Numbered from the stretch's first letter, positions 8,281-18,783 are shown. The stretch: DNA of 64,000 nt from Mycolicibacterium sphagni (GCF_013337765.1 NZ_VBSB01000003.1:496001-560000); one strand, 5' to 3'. The notes: generated by a model from the sequence alone, not told the origin. Translations and numbers: made by a program.

Positions 8281-8865
8281 ATGGTTGCTCCAGTGACCTA
8301 CCCGTCTAGCAATGTGCGGGTAGTTGACGATGAGATTCTCGGCCGGCCACGACCAGAAGATCTGGTCCGTTTGTCGGCTCCGCTGTCCCACGAACTGACC
8401 ACTGAACTCGACGGGGCCGTCGAGTTCGCCGGCTTCGGTGTCGAGGAAGTTCTGTTGGCCGCACTGGGCCGGGCGATCGCCCGGACCATCGGTGTCGGTG
8501 TCGTGACGGTCAGCGGTCTGACCACGGTGCAGCCGATCCGGCTGTGCTGTGCCGAAGAACGAGGTATGGACGCCAACGCGCTGTTGGTCGACGTCCGCGA
8601 TGCACTGACGCCGGCCCGGCAGCTCAGCAATTCGCCGGCCGACGTGGTGTTCTCGTTCCTGGGCCTGCCGCCCGATCCTGCGCTCGGACCGCTTCAGCTC
8701 ACCGACGGCCCGGCCCTCGGTGTGCTGGCCTACCGGGCCGACGGAGAACTGCAGATGGACTGGTGGTTCGACGGCCGGCGGCTCGACCGCTGCACCGTCG
8801 AGGAACTCACGACCCAGTTCCGGCTCGGTCTGATCGGTCTGACCTCCGAGGCCGTCCCGGCCTGA
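8281..8865 (+). CDS. Condensation-domain-like protein, C-terminal half only
   Basis: A 194-residue protein that matches the second half of NRPS condensation/epimerisation domains: FGVEEVLLAALGRAIAR (the VNDVLLTALA-type helix), PADVVFSFLG (the FNYLG-type strand) and the DWWFD...VEELTTQFRLGL ending. The N-terminal half with the HHxxxDG active site is absent, so it is unlikely to catalyse condensation alone. I prefer ATG 8281, preceded by a GGGGGG run at 8273-8278, over an in-frame ATG at 8173 that would read through the palindromes. It could be a remnant or a small partner protein. It ends just before the ileS promoter. Confidence 0.6.
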   Translation: MVAPVTYPSSNVRVVDDEILGRPRPEDLVRLSAPLSHELTTELDGAVEFAGFGVEEVLLAALGRAIARTIGVGVVTVSGLTTVQPIRLCCAEERGMDANALLVDVRDALTPARQLSNSPADVVFSFLGLPPDPALGPLQLTDGPALGVLAYRADGELQMDWWFDGRRLDRCTVEELTTQFRLGLIGLTSEAVPA

Positions 8866-8868
8866 GGC

Positions 8869-8874
8869 TAGAAT
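8869..8874 (+). promoter_or_regulatory. -10 box of the ileS leader promoter
   Basis: TAGAAT fits the mycobacterial TANNNT -10 consensus and lies about 7 bp before the expected leader start near 8881. No convincing -35 box is present. It overlaps the end of nothing coding: the upstream gene stops at 8865. Confidence 0.55.
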
Positions 8875-8880
8875 CTTCAC

Positions 8881-9084
8881 ATCGGCATCGATCCGGCCAT
8901 CACCGGGGAGCCTTCGGAAGAACAGCCCTCATCGGGCCGAGTAGAACCGAACGGGTAGGCCCGTCACAGCCGGTGAAGAGCGACGCACGTATTTGTGCGT
9001 AAGCGGGGTGGTACCGCGGCGCTCGCGCACCAGCGCGTCGTCGTCCCCGTGTCCAGGAAGCTGGCACAGGAGACGAACGCGCAC
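8881..9084 (+). promoter_or_regulatory. T-box riboswitch leader of ileS
   Basis: The T-box sequence GCGGGGTGGTACCGCGG lies at 9003-9019; its TGG is the part that pairs with the 3' end of uncharged tRNA. Upstream, ATCACCGGGGAGCC at 8899-8912 offers an ATC (isoleucine) specifier triplet, in a layout like the short-stem-I actinobacterial ileS leaders (family knowledge). I see no U-rich intrinsic terminator after the T-box. A GC-rich segment (9019-9054) and a small GTGTCC/GGCAC hairpin (9049-9067) sit right before the AGGAG ribosome site at 9068-9072. Control is therefore probably translational, by hiding and releasing the ribosome site, as described for actinobacterial ileS T-boxes. Confidence 0.87.
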
Positions 9085-12000
9085 GTGACCGAGAATGGCT
9101 ATCCCAGGCCGGCTGGTGGTTCACCCAATTTTCCCGCCCTCGAACTCGAGGTGCTCGACTACTGGGCAGCCGACGACACCTTCCGGGCCAGCATCGCCCG
9201 CCGTGATGACGCCGAAGAGTACGTCTTCTATGACGGTCCGCCGTTCGCGAACGGCCTGCCGCACTACGGCCACCTGCTGACCGGTTACGTCAAAGACATC
9301 GTGCCGCGCTATCGCACCATGCGCGGATACAAGGTTGAGCGCCGGTTCGGCTGGGACACCCATGGACTGCCTGCCGAGCTCGAGGTGCAGCGCCAGCTCA
9401 GCATCACCGACAAGGCCCAGATCGAAGAGATGGGCATCGGGAAGTTCAACGACGCCTGCCGCGAATCGGTGCTCAAGTACACCAGCGAATGGCGCGACTA
9501 TGTGACCCGCCAGGCTCGCTGGGTCGACTTCGACAACGACTACAAGACGCTCGACCTTTCGTTCATGGAGTCGGTGATCTGGGCGTTCAAACAGTTGTGG
9601 GACAAAGGGCTGGCCTACCAGGGCGTGCGGGTGTTGCCGTACTGCTGGAACGACGAGACCCCGCTGTCCAGCCACGAGCTGCGGATGGACGACGACGTCT
9701 ACCAGAGCAGGCAGGACCCGGCGATCACCGTCGGGTTCAAGGTCAACGAGCCCGGATCCGATCTGGACGGTGCCTACCTGCTGATCTGGACGACGACGCC
9801 GTGGACACTGCCGTCCAACCAGGCGGTGGCGGTCAACCCCGAGGTCACCTATGTGGTGGTGCGGGTCGACGACCGCCGACTCGTGCTCGCGCAGGCCCGA
9901 CTGGGCGCCTACGCGCGGGAGCTGGGGGAGGACCCCGAGGTGCTGTCCACCGTTACCGGTGAGCAGCTGCTGGGGCTGCACTACCTGCCGCCGTTCCCGT
10001 ATTTCTTGGACTCCGCCAACGCTTTTCAGGTGCTGCGGGGCGATTTCGTCACCACCGAGGACGGCACCGGCGTGGTGCACATGGCCCCGGCCTACGGTGA
10101 AGATGACAAGGCCACCACCGACACCGTCGGCATCGTGCCGGTCACCCCGGTGGACTCCAAGGGCCGCTTCGACGTGACGGTGCCGGACTATCAGGGCCAG
10201 CACGTCTTCGACGCCAACCCGCAGATCATCCGCGATCTGAAGAACGGCACCGGATCCGCCGCGGTCAACACCCCGGTGCTGATCCGCCATGAAACCTACG
10301 AGCACTCCTACCCGCACTGCTGGCGCTGCCGCAATCCGCTGATCTACCGCGCGGTGTCGTCGTGGTTCGTCAAGGTCACCGAGTTCCGCGACCGGATGGT
10401 CGAACTCAACCAGCAGATCACCTGGTATCCCGAACACGTCAAGGACGGGCAGTTCGGCAAGTGGCTCTCGGGCGCCAGGGACTGGTCGATCTCCCGAAAC
10501 CGGTACTGGGGTACGCCCATCCCGGTGTGGGTATCCGACGATCCGGCGTACCCGCGGATCGATGTCTACGGCAGTCTCGACGAGCTCGAGCACGATTTCG
10601 GGGTCCGCCCGGACAATCTGCACCGGCCCTATATCGACGAGCTGACCCGGCCCAATCCCGATGACCCGTCCGGCAATTCGACGATGCGACGCATCGAGGA
10701 CGTCTTCGACGTGTGGTTCGACTCCGGGTCGATGCCGTACGCGCAGGTGCACTACCCGTTCGAGAACGAGGACTGGTTCGCAAGTCACTTCCCCGGCGAC
10801 TTCATCGTCGAATACATCGGTCAGACCCGCGGCTGGTTCTACACCCTGCATGTGCTGGCGAGCGCATTGTTCGACAAACCTGCGTTCAAAACCTGTGTGT
10901 CACACGGGATCGTCCTCGGCAACGACGGCGCCAAGATGAGCAAGTCGCTACGCAACTATCCCGATGTCAACGAGGTGTTCGACCGCGACGGCTCCGATGC
11001 CATGCGGTGGTTCCTGATGGCCTCGCCGATCCTGCGTGGCGGCAACCTGGTCGTCACCGAACAGGGTATCCGCGAAGGCGTTCGGCAGGTTCTGCTGCCA
11101 CTGTGGAACGCGTACAGTTTCCTGAGCCTGTATGCCCCGAAAGTCGGTACCTGGCGCACGGATTCGAAGCACGTGCTGGACCGCTACATCCTGGCCAAGC
11201 TCGCCGAGCTGCGCGACGGCCTGACCGGCGCGATGGATGTGTGCGATATCTCCGGTGCCTGCGAGCAGCTGCGCCAGTTCACCGAGGCACTGACGAACTG
11301 GTATGTGCGCCGATCGCGTTCGCGGTTCTGGGAAGAGGATCCCGACGCCATCGACACCCTGCACACCGTGCTCGAGGTGACCACCCGGCTGGCCGCCCCG
11401 CTGCTGCCGTTGGCCACCGAGGTGATCTGGCGTGGGCTGACCGGCGAGCGCTCGGTGCATCTGACCGACTGGCCACAGGCCGGTGTGGTCCCGGCCGACC
11501 CGGTGTTGGTGACGGCCATGGATCAGGTGCGCGACGTCTGTTCGACGGCGTCCTCGTTGCGCAAGGCAAACAAATTGCGAGTGCGCCTGCCGTTGCCGAA
11601 ACTGACTGTTGCGCTGGATAAATCAGTGAATCCGTCCGATTTGACTCCGTTCACGGATCTGATCGCCGACGAGCTGAACGTCAAGGCGGTCGAGCTGACC
11701 GACGATGTCCCCGCCTACGGCCGCTTCGAGCTCGCGGTTAACGCCCGAGCTGCGGGACCGCGAATCGGCAAGGACGTGCAGGCCGCGATCAAAGCTGTCA
11801 AGGCTGGCGAATACGCACTCAACGCCGACGGCACGCTGACGGCCGGGCCGGCGGTGCTGCTGCCCGAGGAGTTCACGTCCAAACTCGTTGCCGCCGATCC
11901 GGAGTGGACCGCGGCGCTGCCCGAGGGCGCCGGGCTGGTGGTGCTCGACGGCACCGTCACGCCGGAGCTGGAGGCCGAGGGCTGGGCCAAGGACCGCATC

Positions 12001-12213
12001 CGCGAACTGCAGGATCTGCGCAAATCGAGTGGCCTGGATGTCAGCGACCGGATCCGGGTGGTGATGGCAGTACCCGCAGAGCGAGCCGAATGGGCAACGG
12101 CGCATACCGATCTCATCGCCGGGGAGATCCTGGCGACCAGCTTCGACTTCGGGGAGCCCGAGGACGGGGTGGAGATCGGCGACGGCGTGCGAGTGGCGAT
12201 CGTCAAGGCGTAG
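9085..12213 (+). CDS. ileS: Isoleucyl-tRNA synthetase
   Basis: A 1042-residue class I aminoacyl-tRNA synthetase that charges tRNA-Ile in the cytoplasm; the M. tuberculosis enzyme is about the same length. The HIGH motif appears as HYGH in [15 protein letters not shown] near residue 65, the KMSKS loop as [11 protein letters not shown] near residue 618, and the CP1 editing domain region lies between them. I chose GTG 9085, with AGGAG at 9068-9072, because the in-frame sequence before it (from 8995) is the T-box leader. Expression is expected to rise when tRNA-Ile is uncharged, through the T-box. Confidence 0.97.
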   Translation: MTENGYPRPAGGSPNFPALELEVLDYWAADDTFRASIARRDDAEEYVFYDGPPFANGLPHYGHLLTGYVKDIVPRYRTMRGYKVERRFGWDTHGLPAELEVQRQLSITDKAQIEEMGIGKFNDACRESVLKYTSEWRDYVTRQARWVDFDNDYKTLDLSFMESVIWAFKQLWDKGLAYQGVRVLPYCWNDETPLSSHELRMDDDVYQSRQDPAITVGFKVNEPGSDLDGAYLLIWTTTPWTLPSNQAVAVNPEVTYVVVRVDDRRLVLAQARLGAYARELGEDPEVLSTVTGEQLLGLHYLPPFPYFLDSANAFQVLRGDFVTTEDGTGVVHMAPAYGEDDKATTDTVGIVPVTPVDSKGRFDVTVPDYQGQHVFDANPQIIRDLKNGTGSAAVNTPVLIRHETYEHSYPHCWRCRNPLIYRAVSSWFVKVTEFRDRMVELNQQITWYPEHVKDGQFGKWLSGARDWSISRNRYWGTPIPVWVSDDPAYPRIDVYGSLDELEHDFGVRPDNLHRPYIDELTRPNPDDPSGNSTMRRIEDVFDVWFDSGSMPYAQVHYPFENEDWFASHFPGDFIVEYIGQTRGWFYTLHVLASALFDKPAFKTCVSHGIVLGNDGAKMSKSLRNYPDVNEVFDRDGSDAMRWFLMASPILRGGNLVVTEQGIREGVRQVLLPLWNAYSFLSLYAPKVGTWRTDSKHVLDRYILAKLAELRDGLTGAMDVCDISGACEQLRQFTEALTNWYVRRSRSRFWEEDPDAIDTLHTVLEVTTRLAAPLLPLATEVIWRGLTGERSVHLTDWPQAGVVPADPVLVTAMDQVRDVCSTASSLRKANKLRVRLPLPKLTVALDKSVNPSDLTPFTDLIADELNVKAVELTDDVPAYGRFELAVNARAAGPRIGKDVQAAIKAVKAGEYALNADGTLTAGPAVLLPEEFTSKLVAADPEWTAALPEGAGLVVLDGTVTPELEAEGWAKDRIRELQDLRKSSGLDVSDRIRVVMAVPAERAEWATAHTDLIAGEILATSFDFGEPEDGVEIGDGVRVAIVKA

Positions 12214-13246
12214 GCGCCGGGGGGACATTCACGCCTATCGAGTGCAGAGCCTCCTCGACAATCCTCACCACGGCGAGCACCGGAGCGACGCCGAACACTC
12301 CGAGAAACAAACCGCCGATGAAGACGGCGGGCGCCAGCGGCGACAAGTCCATGCCCCAGGGGAATGCGACCGGAATGACCAGCGCGGCACCGGAATTGGT
12401 GTCGATCACTGCGCCGAGCCCGAGATGGGTGCGGCTGACGACGATGCTGCTCCCGGGGATCAACGGTGTGGTGCCCGAAGGTTGACCGCTGATGGGGACG
12501 GTGCTGCCGACCTGCTTTCCGGTGACGGTGTCGATGACCGCGACCCGGGTGGACGTCTTGTGGCTCGTCGGGTTGTCGTAGTAGGTGGTGATCACGGCGC
12601 GTGATCCGCCGGTGGTGATGAGAGATCCGGACGGCAGACCGCGAACGACGACCGGGCTGCCGATTACGGTGCCGGTCGCCGTGTCGACCACCCGCGTCCA
12701 GGTCTTGAACCCGCCTTGGACGTAGCCACCGCCGATCTGGTCATAGACGTAGGCGGTCGAGGTCAGAAGGACTCGGGAGCCATCCTCGGTCACGAACCGT
12801 GCCGGTGAGGATGTCGCGTCGCCGAGGACGGTGAGGCTGGGGCCGACAGGGTCGCCGGTCGCGGTGTCGGTCACGGTCAGCGTGGTGTTCTGCTGATTCT
12901 GCGAATCGGTGAACACGGTGGTGGACAGTTGGCGCGTGCCGTCGGCACTCACCGAGGACGGCGGGGTGTAGTTCGCGGTGGCCGACCGAAGGGCTTGTGC
13001 CGTCGTCCGTTTCGCGCCGGGAGGAGCCTTCCGTGCGGGGCCTGGCTTCACCGCGGCCACGGTGGTTGTGCGCTGCGCAACTCTCGCCGACTTGGCCGTG
13101 CCAGAGGGCGCACTGTGCGCAGACGGGGACGACGCATCGGCCGACGCCGTCGGGGTGCCCAGCCATACGGCTGTCCCAACACCCGCCGCCACCGCCAATC
13201 CGCCGACATAGCCGATGAGATGCCCAGTGTTCTTGTGTGCGTTCAT
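12203..13246 (-). CDS. Secreted or anchored repeat (propeller-like) protein, short paralogue
   Basis: A 347-residue protein with an N-terminal signal/anchor ([20 protein letters not shown], then a TASADA cleavage-like site), a Ser/Ala/Lys-rich linker to ~95, and about four repeats of ~45-50 residues of the form xVxDTxTGxxVGSxxxxxGxPSGxxLI. The C-terminus ([11 protein letters not shown]...GGLFLGVFG) is hydrophobic and may anchor it. It shares its N-terminus, repeat type and PWG-hydrophobic tail with the 826-residue protein upstream; their genes overlap by ATGA at 13243-13246, so they are translated in series. Function is unknown; a cell-envelope role is inferred from the export signal. It ends 11 bp inside the end of ileS. 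Confidence 0.72.
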   Translation of the reverse strand: MNAHKNTGHLIGYVGGLAVAAGVGTAVWLGTPTASADASSPSAHSAPSGTAKSARVAQRTTTVAAVKPGPARKAPPGAKRTTAQALRSATANYTPPSSVSADGTRQLSTTVFTDSQNQQNTTLTVTDTATGDPVGPSLTVLGDATSSPARFVTEDGSRVLLTSTAYVYDQIGGGYVQGGFKTWTRVVDTATGTVIGSPVVVRGLPSGSLITTGGSRAVITTYYDNPTSHKTSTRVAVIDTVTGKQVGSTVPISGQPSGTTPLIPGSSIVVSRTHLGLGAVIDTNSGAALVIPVAFPWGMDLSPLAPAVFIGGLFLGVFGVAPVLAVVRIVEEALHSIGVNVPPAPTP

Positions 13247-15723
13247 GAGACAACCTTGTGATAGCTGAACGGCGCGGTCGACACCGCGGCGGCCTGGGGG
13301 CTCTGCAGTTGAGCGATGATGCTGCCCAAGATGAGATAGCCCCAGAGGATCAAGCTGACGAAGCCTGCCCCGGCGGTGAACAGCGCGGCCTGGAGGCCGA
13401 GCACGAGCCGCCCGAGTGGGGTGATCGCCAGGGCCTCCACGTCGACGCCCCAAGGCGCCCGGACAGTGCTGACGACCGACTTGCCGGTGGTGGCATCGAG
13501 AGTCGCGCGAAGTCCGGCCGTCGTGGTGACCACGATGTGGGTGCCGTCGATACTGAGGTCACCGAGCTTCGCCGGGCCACCCGTGATGCGGGTGGTGGCG
13601 CCGACCTGCATGCCGGTGGTCGTGTCGATCACTGCGAGGTGGGTGCTGCTGCCGTGGCCTTGGGTTGCGGGGGTCCTGGTGATGATGGTGGTGTGGTTGC
13701 CCCCGTCGGTCGCAATCGGGTCGCCGAACTGGGCTCCGGGCACGCTGAGGCCGGCTCCGGTTTGAGTGCCAGCGGTGATGTCCATGAGAACCAACCGAGT
13801 CTGGCCGGCGTCGTTGAGGATGAACAGCGCGTGGGTGCCATCCGCGGCCGTCGACGGCCACGGCCACCCGGTGAGTTGGCCGCCGAAGGTGAGCGGGACG
13901 CCGGTTTGTTGGCCGGTCGCGGAGTTGACGGAAACAAGGTGGGTCGACGTGCCGTCGGTGGTGGTGACCAGGATGTGGGTCCGGCCGGCGTCGGAGAGTG
14001 CGTAGCCCAGTACCCCGTCCACGTCGACCGTGGTGCCCGTCTGTGCGCCGGTGGTGGAGTCGACGACCACGACGTGTGTGGAGTTGCCGGAGCTTGCGGC
14101 GAACAGTGCGTGGATGCCGTCGGCGTTGACCAACGGACCGGTGACGTGGCCGTCCAAATCGATTGTGGTGCCGGTTTGTTCGCCGGTGGTGGCGTTGATG
14201 ACCGCGACCTGGGCGGCGCTGGTGGTGTTCGCGGCCACAAGCGCGTGGATGCCGTCGGCGCTCAAGACTGGAGGTGCGATGCGGCCGGGGAGGACAAGGG
14301 TGGACCCGGTGTGTTCACCCGTCGTAGCGTCGACGACCGCGATGCGGGTCGACTCGGCGTCGTAGGCGGTGACCAGGACATGGACGCCGTCGGCGGCCGG
14401 AATGGTGGATTCCGCCATCCCATCGAGGTCGAAGGTGGAGCCGGCTTGTTCGCCGGTGCTGGTGTCGATGACCGCGACATGCGTTGCGCCAACGCGGGTT
14501 GTGGTGAGGACGATGTGAACTCCGTCGTCGTTCATGACGGGATTGCCCGACAGCACACCGTCGACGGTGACCGCGTGGCCCAGCTGAGCGCCGTTCGCGA
14601 TGTCCAACACCGCGGCGGTGAGGGTTGCCGAGCCGGTGAAGTAGTCCTGCGTGGTGGCGATGACAAGGAAGTTGGTGCCGTTCGCGCTGACAGCCGGGTT
14701 GTTCCATCCGAAGCCTTTGAGGGTGAACGGGGTGCCGACCTTGGCTCCTGAGGTGGCATCGAGGACCGTGAACTGAGTGTTGACCCCGGTGCTCGAGTCG
14801 GAGACCGAGGTGCCGATCAGCGCGAGGCCGTCGTCACCGACGAACTGAACGGTGGGGGAGCCGGCGAAATTCAGGGTCGTGCCGGTCTGGGTGCCGGTGT
14901 GGGTGTCGAATACCGCGACCTGGCTGGCGTATGTGTTGTTCGAGGCTTCCCAGCTGGTCGCGACGACGGCATGGTTCCCGCTGGCGTCCAGTAGCGGGAG
15001 CTGCGGGGAACGGCCGTCGACAACAAGAGTGGTACCGATCTGGGTGCCGTTGAAGCCGTCGATCAGCGACACGTGGGTGGAATCACCGGAGAGTGCGTAG
15101 ACCTCGGTGGTCAACAGGATGCGGTTGTCATCGCCCAACACCTGCTGCCCATTGCGGCGGCCGTCGAGGATCACGGTTTTCCCGACTTGGGTGCCGGCAG
15201 CTGTGTCGATCACCGCCACCTGGGTGCTGTACGGGGTGACGGGGAAGTCGACTGCGGTGGTGACCATCACTCGGTCCCGATCGGCGGTGAACAGTGGAAT
15301 CTGCGGGACGCCGCTGAGCGTGACGGTCGAACCGACCTGCGTACCGGTGCCGTTGTCCCGCACCGAAATTCGCGTGGTCGATCCGCCCGACAATTCGGTT
15401 GTGGTATCGAGGATAAGGTTGTGGCTGCGGTCGATCGCGATCGTCACGGTGGCGGCCGGGGGCGCAGCTTGAGCTGCCTTGGCCGACCGTACTGCTTGTG
15501 CCGTCGGCCGGGCGGCCTTCCTGGTCGGCCCGGGCCTCACCGAGGCGGCGGTGTTCGGGCGTTGCGCGGCCCTGGCCGACTTCGCTGTTCCGGCGGACGC
15601 ACTGTGTGCAGACGGAGATGACGCATCGGCCGACGCCGTCGGCGTGCCCAGCCATACGGCCGTCCCGACCCCCAGCGCCACCGCCAATCCACCGACATAG
15701 CCGATGAGATGCCCGGTGTTCAT
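13243..15723 (-). CDS. Secreted or anchored 14-repeat propeller-like protein, long paralogue
   Basis: An 826-residue protein. The first ~35 residues ([26 protein letters not shown]) are almost identical to those of the downstream paralogue and look like an export signal. A low-complexity linker runs to ~95. It is followed by 14 repeats of ~43-52 residues with the pattern ADGxHxLVTT...STxVAVIDTxTGxQxGTTxxLxG. Fourteen is twice seven, so two seven-bladed beta-propellers are possible (inference). The tail has one strong hydrophobic segment (GAGFVSLILWGYLILGSIIA). ATG 15723 overlaps the stop of the ferritin-like gene by ATGA, and its own stop overlaps the next start in the same way. No known family is recognised. 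Confidence 0.75.
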   Translation of the reverse strand: MNTGHLIGYVGGLAVALGVGTAVWLGTPTASADASSPSAHSASAGTAKSARAAQRPNTAASVRPGPTRKAARPTAQAVRSAKAAQAAPPAATVTIAIDRSHNLILDTTTELSGGSTTRISVRDNGTGTQVGSTVTLSGVPQIPLFTADRDRVMVTTAVDFPVTPYSTQVAVIDTAAGTQVGKTVILDGRRNGQQVLGDDNRILLTTEVYALSGDSTHVSLIDGFNGTQIGTTLVVDGRSPQLPLLDASGNHAVVATSWEASNNTYASQVAVFDTHTGTQTGTTLNFAGSPTVQFVGDDGLALIGTSVSDSSTGVNTQFTVLDATSGAKVGTPFTLKGFGWNNPAVSANGTNFLVIATTQDYFTGSATLTAAVLDIANGAQLGHAVTVDGVLSGNPVMNDDGVHIVLTTTRVGATHVAVIDTSTGEQAGSTFDLDGMAESTIPAADGVHVLVTAYDAESTRIAVVDATTGEHTGSTLVLPGRIAPPVLSADGIHALVAANTTSAAQVAVINATTGEQTGTTIDLDGHVTGPLVNADGIHALFAASSGNSTHVVVVDSTTGAQTGTTVDVDGVLGYALSDAGRTHILVTTTDGTSTHLVSVNSATGQQTGVPLTFGGQLTGWPWPSTAADGTHALFILNDAGQTRLVLMDITAGTQTGAGLSVPGAQFGDPIATDGGNHTTIITRTPATQGHGSSTHLAVIDTTTGMQVGATTRITGGPAKLGDLSIDGTHIVVTTTAGLRATLDATTGKSVVSTVRAPWGVDVEALAITPLGRLVLGLQAALFTAGAGFVSLILWGYLILGSIIAQLQSPQAAAVSTAPFSYHKVVS
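13446..15438 (-). repeat. Array of 14 coding repeats (43-52 codons each)
   Basis: The internal part of the 826-residue protein is built from 14 diverged repeats, each ending in an approximate TGxQxGTTxxLxG and beginning the next with a variable 5-10 residue loop. The repeats with the closest match are the middle ones (roughly 14000-14650), which hints at recent duplication there. The downstream paralogue has about four of the same unit. Confidence 0.75.
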
Positions 15724-16457
15724 GTCATTGATCGTGGGCCGTCCGCGGTGAAACGGCATACGTATCGCGCTACTGCATCGAAGTCGGCGAGCACGTCGCG
15801 GGCAAACCGCAGCCGCCGGTACCCGATCGCGGTCAGCAGCGGTCCATGATCCACCGCGACCACGACCGTCGCACCGATCGCTACGCACCACCACAGACTG
15901 AACGCCAGCACGCGCGACACCAGAGCCGATCGCGCGAATCCGGCCCGTAGCCACTCCTGCTGGAACCGCACATGCGCGTGCTCGTCGTCGACGATGCGCG
16001 CGGCCACCGCGCGCACCACCGGATCGGGTGCCATGGCCGTCAGCCCGCCGTAATACGACAGCGCCACCACCTCGGCCACCGTCAACACCATCAGCTCGGT
16101 CCGCAGTCCGATCAGCCTGCGCAGCCCCACGAACACCGCATCCGACCAGTGCGAGCTCATCGGCTGCCCGCCGAGGTAGCCGAGTAGCCGAAGTAACAAC
16201 GCGGCGTGCTGCTGCTCCTCTGCCACGAAAAGTTTTGCTGCACTATGGTATTCCGTGTCGCCCGCGGCGGCGGCCTTGCTCGGGAGTTGGGCACCGTCAC
16301 CGCTTTCGCCGAGTTGAAAGCGTCGCGCCGAATCGATCAGCGGCCTGCGGACATGATCAGGAATGATGCAGGACTCGTCGAATTCGGTGGCGGCGTCGAC
16401 GCGGGCGTGCACCGCATCGTTGCGTTCGAAATGGTCGACCCAGTGGCCGAACGGCAT
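15720..16457 (-). CDS. Ferritin-like di-iron protein
   Basis: A 245-residue protein with paired di-iron motifs: EEQQH near residue 80 and DDEHAH near residue 158, each in a helical context as in ferritin-like/rubrerythrin folds. Two hydrophobic stretches (~125-145 and ~180-200) suggest membrane contact. Such proteins bind iron and may oxidise or store it or act as oxygenases; the substrate is unknown. It is the first gene of a three-gene operon, its TGA overlapping the start of the 14-repeat protein (ATGA at 15720-15723). The 5' end faces dinX with 33 bp between starts. Confidence 0.72.
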   Translation of the reverse strand: MPFGHWVDHFERNDAVHARVDAATEFDESCIIPDHVRRPLIDSARRFQLGESGDGAQLPSKAAAAGDTEYHSAAKLFVAEEQQHAALLLRLLGYLGGQPMSSHWSDAVFVGLRRLIGLRTELMVLTVAEVVALSYYGGLTAMAPDPVVRAVAARIVDDEHAHVRFQQEWLRAGFARSALVSRVLAFSLWWCVAIGATVVVAVDHGPLLTAIGYRRLRFARDVLADFDAVARYVCRFTADGPRSMT

Positions 16458-16490
16458 GGAAGCCAGGGTAGCGACCTAGCATCAGGTGTC

Positions 16491-17873
16491 GTGGAGCGCT
16501 GGGTCCTGCATTTCGACATGGATGCGTTCTTCGCGTCCGTCGAACAGCTGACCCGCCCGACCCTGCGTGGCCGGCCTGTCCTGGTCGGCGGGCTCGGCGG
16601 CCGTGGTGTGGTGGCCGGCGCCAGCTACGAGGCCCGGGTGTTCGGCGCGCGTTCAGCGATGCCGATGCACCAGGCCCGCCGCATGGTCGGGGCCGCCGCG
16701 GTCGTGCTCCCACCCCGAGGGGTGGTCTACGGCGTCGCCAGCCGTCGGGTCCTGGACACCGTGCGCGCGATGGTGCCGGTCCTGGAACAGCTGTCCTTCG
16801 ACGAGGCGTTCGGCGAGCCGGCCGAACTGGTCGGGGCCAGCGCCGAGGAGGTCGAGGAATTCGCGGTCCAGTTGCGCCGCCGCGTCCGCGAAGAGACCGG
16901 CCTGGTGGCGTCGGTCGGCGCCGGGTCGGGCAAACAGATCGCCAAGATCGCCTCGGAGCTCGCCAAACCCGACGGGCTGCGGGTGGTCCGCCGTGACGAG
17001 GAGCGTCGGTTGCTCGACGGGCTTCCGGTGCGCAGGCTGTGGGGTATCGGCCCGGTGGCCGAGGACAAACTGCACCGGCTGGGCATCGACACCGTCGGGC
17101 AGCTGGCCGCCCTGTCCGACGCCGAAGCCGCCAGCATCCTCGGCGCCACCGTCGGCCCCGCGTTGCACCGGCTGGCCCGCGGGATCGACGACCGGCCGGT
17201 GGCCGAACGCGCCGAAGCCAAGCAGATCAGCGCCGAGTCGACGTTCCCCGCCGACCTCAACACCATCGAGCAGTTGCGCGACGCCATCGGCCCGATCGCC
17301 GAGCATGCTCACCAGCGCCTGGAGCGCGACGGCCGCGGCGCCCGGACGGTCACCGTCAAACTCAAGCGCTCCGATATGACCACCCTGACCCGTTCGGCGA
17401 CGCTGCCGTATGCCACCGGCGATCCCGGCACGCTGACCGCGACCGCGCACCGGCTGCTGCTCGACCCTCGCGAGGTCGGCCCCATTCGCCTTCTCGGCGT
17501 TGGCTTTTCGGGCCTGTCCGACGTCCGCCAGGAGTCGTTGTTCCCCGATTTGGAACACATGGATGCAGCGGTGGCCGACACGTTGGACGCCCACGTGCCG
17601 GTGCCGGAGCCCGGACCCGACTCCGGGGGCTGGCGGATCGGCGACGATGTCAGCCATGCCGGTCTCGGCCACGGCTGGGTGCAGGGCGCCGGCCACGGGG
17701 TGGTCAGCGTGCGGTTCGAGACCCGCGGCAGCGGTCCCGGCGTGATGCGGACCTTCCCCACGGGTAAGCCCGAGCTGCTCAAGGCCAATCCGGTGGACAG
17801 TCTGGACTGGGGCGAGTACCTCGACGACCTGGCCGGGTCAGCCCCAGCGGCCGATGACGTCGACCACGGGTAG
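16491..17873 (+). CDS. dinX: DNA polymerase IV, Y family
   Basis: A 460-residue Y-family translesion polymerase, close to the length of M. tuberculosis DinX (Rv1537), which also follows ileS. Catalytic residues are in [14 protein letters not shown] (residues ~5-18) and LSFDEAF (~103). Helix-hairpin-helix residues follow at ~180-230 ([17 protein letters not shown]). A beta-clamp-binding QESLF lies near residue 350. GTG 16491 was chosen because the family begins just before the first catalytic Asp; an upstream in-frame ATG would overlap the ferritin-like gene. Its 3' end overlaps ansA by 36 bp, tail to tail. Confidence 0.94.
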   Translation: MERWVLHFDMDAFFASVEQLTRPTLRGRPVLVGGLGGRGVVAGASYEARVFGARSAMPMHQARRMVGAAAVVLPPRGVVYGVASRRVLDTVRAMVPVLEQLSFDEAFGEPAELVGASAEEVEEFAVQLRRRVREETGLVASVGAGSGKQIAKIASELAKPDGLRVVRRDEERRLLDGLPVRRLWGIGPVAEDKLHRLGIDTVGQLAALSDAEAASILGATVGPALHRLARGIDDRPVAERAEAKQISAESTFPADLNTIEQLRDAIGPIAEHAHQRLERDGRGARTVTVKLKRSDMTTLTRSATLPYATGDPGTLTATAHRLLLDPREVGPIRLLGVGFSGLSDVRQESLFPDLEHMDAAVADTLDAHVPVPEPGPDSGGWRIGDDVSHAGLGHGWVQGAGHGVVSVRFETRGSGPGVMRTFPTGKPELLKANPVDSLDWGEYLDDLAGSAPAADDVDHG

Positions 17874-18755
17874 CCCCAGACTCAGCGCCGCCATCAGCAG
17901 CACCCGGGCCTGGCTACTGCGCAGCTGCGGCACCATCACGGCCCCGGCTTCGACCAGGTCATGGCCCGGCCCGTACAGCGCGGCGGTGCGACCCCCCGGC
18001 ACCCGGGTGGTCACCACGACCGCTACCCCGCGCGCACATGCATGCCGCACGGCCTCGACGACGGGGCTGCCTGCGTTGCCCGCACCGGCCGCCTCGACGA
18101 CCAGGCCGGCCGCACCCGCATCGGCGAACGCCTCGATGGCCGCGCCGTCGGCACCGGGGTAGGCCGCCACGATGTCCACCCGCGGAACATCGCCGGCCGC
18201 GCCCAGATAGGCCCGTTGCTTGCTGCCCGTCACGCGGAAGGTGCCGTCACTGACCGTGCCCACCGGTGCCCGACCACCGAACAGGCCGGGGCCGCCCACC
18301 TTGGTCGTGCCCAGCGCGGGCAGCACCTGCCCGGCGAAGCTGATCAGCACCCCCAGATTCCGGGCCGGCGGGCTGGCCGCCACGGTCAGGGCGTCCCGCA
18401 GATTGCCGGGCCCGTCGGCGTTCGGGTCGTCGGCAGGCAGCGCCGCACCGGTCACCACCACGGGCGCCGCGCCGTCGTAGGTGAGCTCCAGCCACAGCGC
18501 GGTCTCTTCCATGGTGTCGGTGCCGTGCGTGACGACGACACCGTCGGCGTCCTGGGCGGCCGCGGTGACGGCGGCACCGATCCGCAGCCATTCGGCGGGG
18601 GTGAGCTGCGAGCTGTCGATCGTGAACAGGTCGACCACCTGCGCATCCAGGCCCGACACCAGCTCCGCGCCGCCATGTACGGGCCGCAGCACACCCTCGC
18701 CGTCGGCGCTGGTGGAGATGGTCCCCCCGGTGGTGACGACGACAAGTCGCGGCAT
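17838..18755 (-). CDS. ansA: L-asparaginase
   Basis: A 305-residue asparaginase that hydrolyses L-asparagine to aspartate and ammonium. The first catalytic motif is [10 protein letters not shown] (residues ~6-15) and the second HGTDTMEET (~78-86), both intact. Matches M. tuberculosis AnsA (Rv1538c) in position; the M. tuberculosis protein is somewhat longer at the N-terminus. ATG 18755 chosen at the conserved start. It is divergent from lspA with only 28 bp between starts, so the two promoters must overlap each other or the genes. Confidence 0.93.
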   Translation of the reverse strand: MPRLVVVTTGGTISTSADGEGVLRPVHGGAELVSGLDAQVVDLFTIDSSQLTPAEWLRIGAAVTAAAQDADGVVVTHGTDTMEETALWLELTYDGAAPVVVTGAALPADDPNADGPGNLRDALTVAASPPARNLGVLISFAGQVLPALGTTKVGGPGLFGGRAPVGTVSDGTFRVTGSKQRAYLGAAGDVPRVDIVAAYPGADGAAIEAFADAGAAGLVVEAAGAGNAGSPVVEAVRHACARGVAVVVTTRVPGGRTAALYGPGHDLVEAGAVMVPQLRSSQARVLLMAALSLGLPVVDVIGRWG

Positions 18756-18783
18756 GCCCAACACCTTAAGGAATGATAGGGGA

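Noticed and set aside
8995-9084. N-terminal 30-residue extension of IleS
   Set aside because: The sequence is the T-box core and its downstream helix; the ribosome site at 9068-9072 sets GTG 9085.
13243-15723. DNA-level tandem repeat or CRISPR-like array
   Set aside because: The periodicity is at protein level with diverged codons and variable unit length; there are no identical direct repeats with spacers.
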